In this document: one piece after another, positions 5,830 to 8,537 of the stretch
Layout: each line of letters opens with the position of its first letter
How positions within the stretch are numbered: the first letter of the stretch is position 1
DNA from: Planctomycetaceae bacterium
GTDB taxonomy: Bacteria; Planctomycetota; Phycisphaerae; Phycisphaerales; SM1A02
Length of the DNA: 8,537 bases
Direction of reading: 5' to 3'
Assembly (NCBI GenBank): GCA_947474205.1
Contig: CANJIC010000075.1
Location: forward strand, 1-8,537
Program-made: the position numbers and the translations under genes
The notes under the pieces: generated by a model
What the model was told of the DNA's origin: nothing
Seen by the model: only the letters and a program-made list of their open reading frames with translations
The model's database searches: none

Positions 5830-6492
5830 TTATTGACGCACGGCAATAGGTGCCGCGTCAATCATGAATTCCGCGGCTGTTTTTGCTTTGATTTCATCAA
5901 CCGCCACGCCCGGCGCCAATTCCTTCAGCACAAAGCGGTCGCGCTTGCGGTCAAATTCCATCACGCACAAATCCGTGATTAATAAATCAACGCATGACAA
6001 ACCCGTCAGCGGCAGCGTGCACTTGGGCAATACTTTGCTCTCACCTTTTTTATTGCAATGATCCATCACCACCACGCGCCGCTTCACGCCCGCAACCAAA
6101 TCCATGGCGCCGCCCATGCCCTTGACCAACTTTCCTGGAATCATCCAATTGGCAAGGTCGCCAGTCTGGCTCACTTCCATGGCGCCCAGAATGGCAAGAT
6201 CAATGTGGCCGCCACGAATCATGGCGAAACTGTCTGCGCTGGAAAAGAAACTGTGGCCAGCAACGCCGGTCACGGTTTGTTTGCCGGCGTTGATTAAATC
6301 CGCGTCCACATTCGCCTCGGTTGGAAACGGACCCATGCCCAGCATTCCATTCTCGCTTTGCAGCCACACGGTCATGGTGGCGGGAACATAGTTGGCCACC
6401 AATGTTGGAATGCCAATTCCTAGATTGACATAAAAACCTTCGCGAAGTTCTAGCGAGGCACGCTTTGCAAGTTGGTCACGGTTCAAGGGCAT
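5830..6492 (-). CDS. scoB: 3-oxoacid CoA-transferase subunit B (SCOT beta / AtoA type)
   Basis: This 220-residue protein matches the beta subunit of class I CoA-transferases, which move CoA between succinyl-CoA or acetyl-CoA and a 3-oxoacid such as acetoacetate in the cytoplasm. It has YVNLGIGIPTLVANYVP (21-37), QSENGMLGMGPFP (45-57) with the catalytic Glu at 47, INAGKQTVTGVAG (67-79), SADSFAMIRGGHIDL (85-99), WMIPGKLVKGMGGAMDLVAG (116-135) and PLTGLSCVDLLITD (161-174), ending at a normal length. ATG 6492 is chosen because MPLNRDQLAKRA fits the family. A GTG at 6552 would add 20 residues. Neither start has a good SD. Known enzymes need an A subunit, usually encoded next to B, but none is in the window. 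Its neighbour is a divergent aldehyde dehydrogenase. Acetoacetate specificity is inferred from family resemblance. Confidence 0.92.
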   Translation of the reverse strand: MPLNRDQLAKRASLELREGFYVNLGIGIPTLVANYVPATMTVWLQSENGMLGMGPFPTEANVDADLINAGKQTVTGVAGHSFFSSADSFAMIRGGHIDLAILGAMEVSQTGDLANWMIPGKLVKGMGGAMDLVAGVKRRVVVMDHCNKKGESKVLPKCTLPLTGLSCVDLLITDLCVMEFDRKRDRFVLKELAPGVAVDEIKAKTAAEFMIDAAPIAVRQ

Positions 6493-6520
6493 TGGGTGAT
6501 TGTGCGCTGACTTGCCCGCC

Positions 6521-6534
6521 ACGGCAACTGCCGT
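6521..6534. promoter_or_regulatory. Inverted repeat in the scoB-aldehyde dehydrogenase divergent region
   Basis: ACGGCA and TGCCGT are perfect reverse complements separated by AC. The 14-bp palindrome lies 24 bp before the dehydrogenase ATG and 29 bp before the chosen scoB start, a good place for a regulator that controls both genes. No convincing -35/-10 pair was found on either strand. If scoB really starts at GTG 6552, the site would be inside its coding sequence. Confidence 0.4.
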
Positions 6535-6557
6535 AATTTCGATATGCTTCACGCTCT

Positions 6558-8108
6558 ATGCCAAACGCAAAAGACCTATTGAAACGCCTTGGAATTGATC
6601 GACATCCACGCTTGCTGCCTTGCGGCGGCGCCGACAGCATTGTGAGCGAATGTCCCGCAACGGGCGAACCCATTGCGACGGTGCGCATGGACACTGCGGC
6701 CGAGTTGGAAGCCGCCATTGTGCGATGCGTTGCCGTGCAAAAAGCGTGGCGCATGTTGCCCGCTCCGCAGCGCGGCGAAATTGTTCGTCAAATTGGCGAG
6801 GAGTTTCGCAAGCATAAAAATGATCTTGGCGAATTGGTCACGCTTGAAGCCGGCAAAATTCGCGCCGAAGGCCTGGGTGAAATTCAAGAGTGCATTGACA
6901 TCGCGGATTTCTCCGTGGGACTTTCGCGACAACTGTATGGAAACTCCATGCACAGTGAACGACCCAGCCATCGCATGTTTGAGCAGTGGCACCCGCTTGG
7001 AACCATTGGTTGCATTACCGCGTTTAATTTTCCCGCCGCGGTGTGGGCGTGGAACTCCATGCTGGCTGCAACGTGCGGCAACTCCACATTGTGGAAGCCA
7101 AGTTTAATTACGCCGGTTGTTGCCATTGCCTGCAACGAAGTGGCGCAACGCGTCATGCAAACGCAAACTATTTTCCGTCCCGAGTACGGTGATCCGCGTG
7201 ATGTCTTTGGACTTGTCATTGGCCGCGATAGCGAAGTGGGCGAGCGCATGGTGGCGGACCGCAGATTGCCGCTGATTTCGGCCACTGGAAGTTGCCGAAT
7301 GGGGCGCAAAGTTGGGCAAGTTGTGGCGGGGCGCTTGGGCCGCACATTGCTTGAATTGGGCGGAAACAACGCCATTATTGTCATGCCCGACGCCGACATG
7401 AAATTGGTGGAGCGCGCGGTTGTGTTTGGCGCCGTGGGAACGGCGGGGCAGCGTTGCACCAGCACGCGCAGATTGATTGTGCATGAAAGCATCGTGGAGA
7501 AGCTCACGGAAAAATTGACGCACTTGTATGCCAGCATAAAAATTGGCGACCCAATGGATGAGTCAACGCTCATGGGTCCGCTCATTCACGCGGAAACAAA
7601 AAACGCAATGAAGAGCGCGATCGAGCAGGCCGTGGCGCAAGGCTGCCACGTGAAATGTGGCGGCTTGCCTGGTCTTGCCAAATATGACAATCGTCCAGGA
7701 TATTTCTGCGAGCCCACAATCATCAGCGTGCCCAAGGGCGTTGTGCCAGCGATTTGTCGCGAAGAAACTTTCGCGCCAATCTTGTACATCTTCAGCGTGA
7801 AAAATTTCGAGGAGGCCATGGAGATTCACAACGGAGTGGATCAAGGTCTTTCAAGCGCAATCTTCACCGACAGTGTGCGCGGCGCCGAGAGATTTTTATC
7901 GCACAATGGAAGTGATTGCGGAATCGCCAATGTCAATTTAGGAACCAGCGGCGCTGAAATTGGCGGCGCGTTTGGCGGCGAAAAAGACACGGGCGGCGGA
8001 CGCGAAAGTGGCTCTGATTCGTGGAAGCAATACATGCGCCGTCAAACATGCACCGTGAATTGGGGAACTGACTTGCCGCTGGCACAAGGCATTCGCTTTG
8101 GCGACTAA
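6558..8108 (+). CDS. Antiquitin-type aldehyde dehydrogenase (ALDH7; aminoadipate semialdehyde dehydrogenase)
   Basis: This is a full-length 516-residue NAD-type aldehyde dehydrogenase. Visible are TAFNFPAAVWAWN (154-166) with catalytic-site Asn157, LWKPS (178-182) with the cofactor-binding Lys180, SATGSCRMGR (241-250), LLELGGNNAIIV (264-275) with general-base Glu266, GTAGQRCTSTRR (294-305) with nucleophile Cys300, and EETFAPI (402-408). The end, GTSGAEIGGAFGGEKDTGGG (462-481) followed by RESGSDSWKQYMRR and LPLAQGIRF, is the ALDH7 hallmark. The known reaction is oxidation of 2-aminoadipate 6-semialdehyde (in equilibrium with piperideine-6-carboxylate) to 2-aminoadipate in lysine breakdown. Bacterial relatives may take other aldehydes. 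A stop codon at 6534 in this frame leaves ATG 6558 as the only start. It has no SD and could be leaderless. It is divergent from scoB. Confidence 0.95.
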   Translation: MPNAKDLLKRLGIDRHPRLLPCGGADSIVSECPATGEPIATVRMDTAAELEAAIVRCVAVQKAWRMLPAPQRGEIVRQIGEEFRKHKNDLGELVTLEAGKIRAEGLGEIQECIDIADFSVGLSRQLYGNSMHSERPSHRMFEQWHPLGTIGCITAFNFPAAVWAWNSMLAATCGNSTLWKPSLITPVVAIACNEVAQRVMQTQTIFRPEYGDPRDVFGLVIGRDSEVGERMVADRRLPLISATGSCRMGRKVGQVVAGRLGRTLLELGGNNAIIVMPDADMKLVERAVVFGAVGTAGQRCTSTRRLIVHESIVEKLTEKLTHLYASIKIGDPMDESTLMGPLIHAETKNAMKSAIEQAVAQGCHVKCGGLPGLAKYDNRPGYFCEPTIISVPKGVVPAICREETFAPILYIFSVKNFEEAMEIHNGVDQGLSSAIFTDSVRGAERFLSHNGSDCGIANVNLGTSGAEIGGAFGGEKDTGGGRESGSDSWKQYMRRQTCTVNWGTDLPLAQGIRFGD

Positions 8109-8219
8109 GCCACGTTCATGTCACGCGGTATTTGTCTTTGCGAACAATTTCCAGCCATTGGTTTGACTGGTGAATTGATTCATGAATGAATGTGTAATCG
8201 CGCTTCTAGAGCGGGTGGG
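8109..8219. other. Convergent intergenic gap
   Basis: This lies between the stops of the aldehyde dehydrogenase (+) and the right-edge gene (-). It holds a 10-bp palindrome ATTCATGAAT and a weak CGCT/AGCG hairpin near 8200, but no hairpin followed by a T-run on either strand. No terminator can be called. Confidence 0.5.
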
Positions 8220-8537
8220 TTAATGCGCCGTTGGAAGCGTCACGCTTGCAATCGGTGTCTTGATTGGTTGAGAATTTGATTTTGCAAATCGTATCAGCGT
8301 CCATTTCAACTCTGGCGCATCGGGTGAAACATTTTCGGCAATCTTGATCCACAAACCTTGATCATCCACATTGGGTCCAACAAGTGTGCGCCATTGACCG
8401 GTTTCAGAAATGGGCATCACTGTCCATGGTTCCTCGCCCAACTTTGAAAGCAATCGCCAACGAACTTCATCGGGGCGCGTTCCATTGCCAATCACTTGCG
8501 CGGCCCACTCGCGGCCGTCCCATGAGATGGCTGGAAA
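8220..8537 (-). CDS. Unrecognised protein, C-terminal part (continues past the right edge)
   Basis: The - strand frame is open from the window edge to the TAA at 8220-8222, giving at least 105 residues with no stop. A GTG at 8495 lies inside it but has no SD, and the coding-like sequence continues upstream of it (SWDGREWAAQVIGNG), so I treat the gene as partial. The visible part is soluble-looking and rich in Trp and alternating hydrophobic residues (QWRTLVGPNVDDQGLWIKIA, LKWTLIRFA), which suggests beta strands, perhaps a beta-sandwich domain. No catalytic motif, membrane helix or repeat is seen, and I do not recognise a family. It faces the aldehyde dehydrogenase tail to tail, so no functional link is implied. 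Confidence 0.6.
   Translation of the reverse strand, partial: FPAISWDGREWAAQVIGNGTRPDEVRWRLLSKLGEEPWTVMPISETGQWRTLVGPNVDDQGLWIKIAENVSPDAPELKWTLIRFAKSNSQPIKTPIASVTLPTAH

Noticed and set aside
6493..6552. GTG 6552 as the scoB start
   Set aside because: It would add 20 residues not typical of the family and leave only 5 bp to the divergent ATG. It cannot be fully excluded.
6884..7585. 233-codon - strand open frame opposite the aldehyde dehydrogenase (similar long antisense frames lie opposite flhA)
   Set aside because: These are codon-bias shadows of clearly identified genes, with no recognisable product.

Overview
The window is most likely from a member of the Planctomycetota, possibly a Phycisphaerae-like lineage. 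This rests on the sigma-28 C-terminal region, with its ERLILILYYYEEMTMKEIG and SESRVSQMHSSILARLK stretches, which matches my recollection of planctomycete FliA proteins. It is recognition, not a database result. Base composition is moderately GC-rich. Flagellar starts mostly carry a Shine-Dalgarno (SD) motif, while the metabolic genes in the second half do not.

Region 1 (1-4260, all + strand) is the flagellar type III export operon: end of fliP, then fliQ, fliR, flhB, flhA and a 98-codon ORF. The genes are packed tightly. Three junctions are ATGA stop/start overlaps (fliR/flhB, flhB/flhA, flhA/98-codon ORF), and fliQ/fliR abut with no gap. The fliP-fliQ gap is bridged by a possible 19-codon ORF with ATGA overlaps at both ends. 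FliP, FliQ, FliR and FlhB build the membrane export gate and FlhA is the nonameric export channel. Two members depart from the textbook. FlhB stops just after its linker helix and has no C-terminal autocleaving NPTH domain, and flhA begins on its stop codon, so there is no room for it. The 98-codon ORF sits where flhF normally follows flhA and looks like only the N-terminal (B) domain of FlhF, with no GTPase domain and no flhG after it.

Region 2 (4261-5745) has a 392-bp AT-richer non-coding stretch with short AAGT/ACTT repeats. It is followed by a FliA/WhiG-type sigma factor with a long basic, low-complexity N-terminal extension, then two consecutive hairpins, the second a strong intrinsic terminator. 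The flagellar block ends here.

Region 3 (5746-8537) is metabolic. An antiquitin-type aldehyde dehydrogenase (ALDH7 family, aminoadipate-semialdehyde type) on + is divergent from a 3-oxoacid CoA-transferase subunit B on -. The 65 bp between them contain a perfect 6-bp inverted repeat. The A subunit usually next to subunit B is not in the window. The right edge holds the 3' end of an unrecognised - strand gene.

No RNA genes, insertion sequences, CRISPR arrays or attachment sites were seen. The main candidates for novelty are the apparent one-domain FlhB, the FlhF-like stub and the possible coupling ORF between fliP and fliQ.
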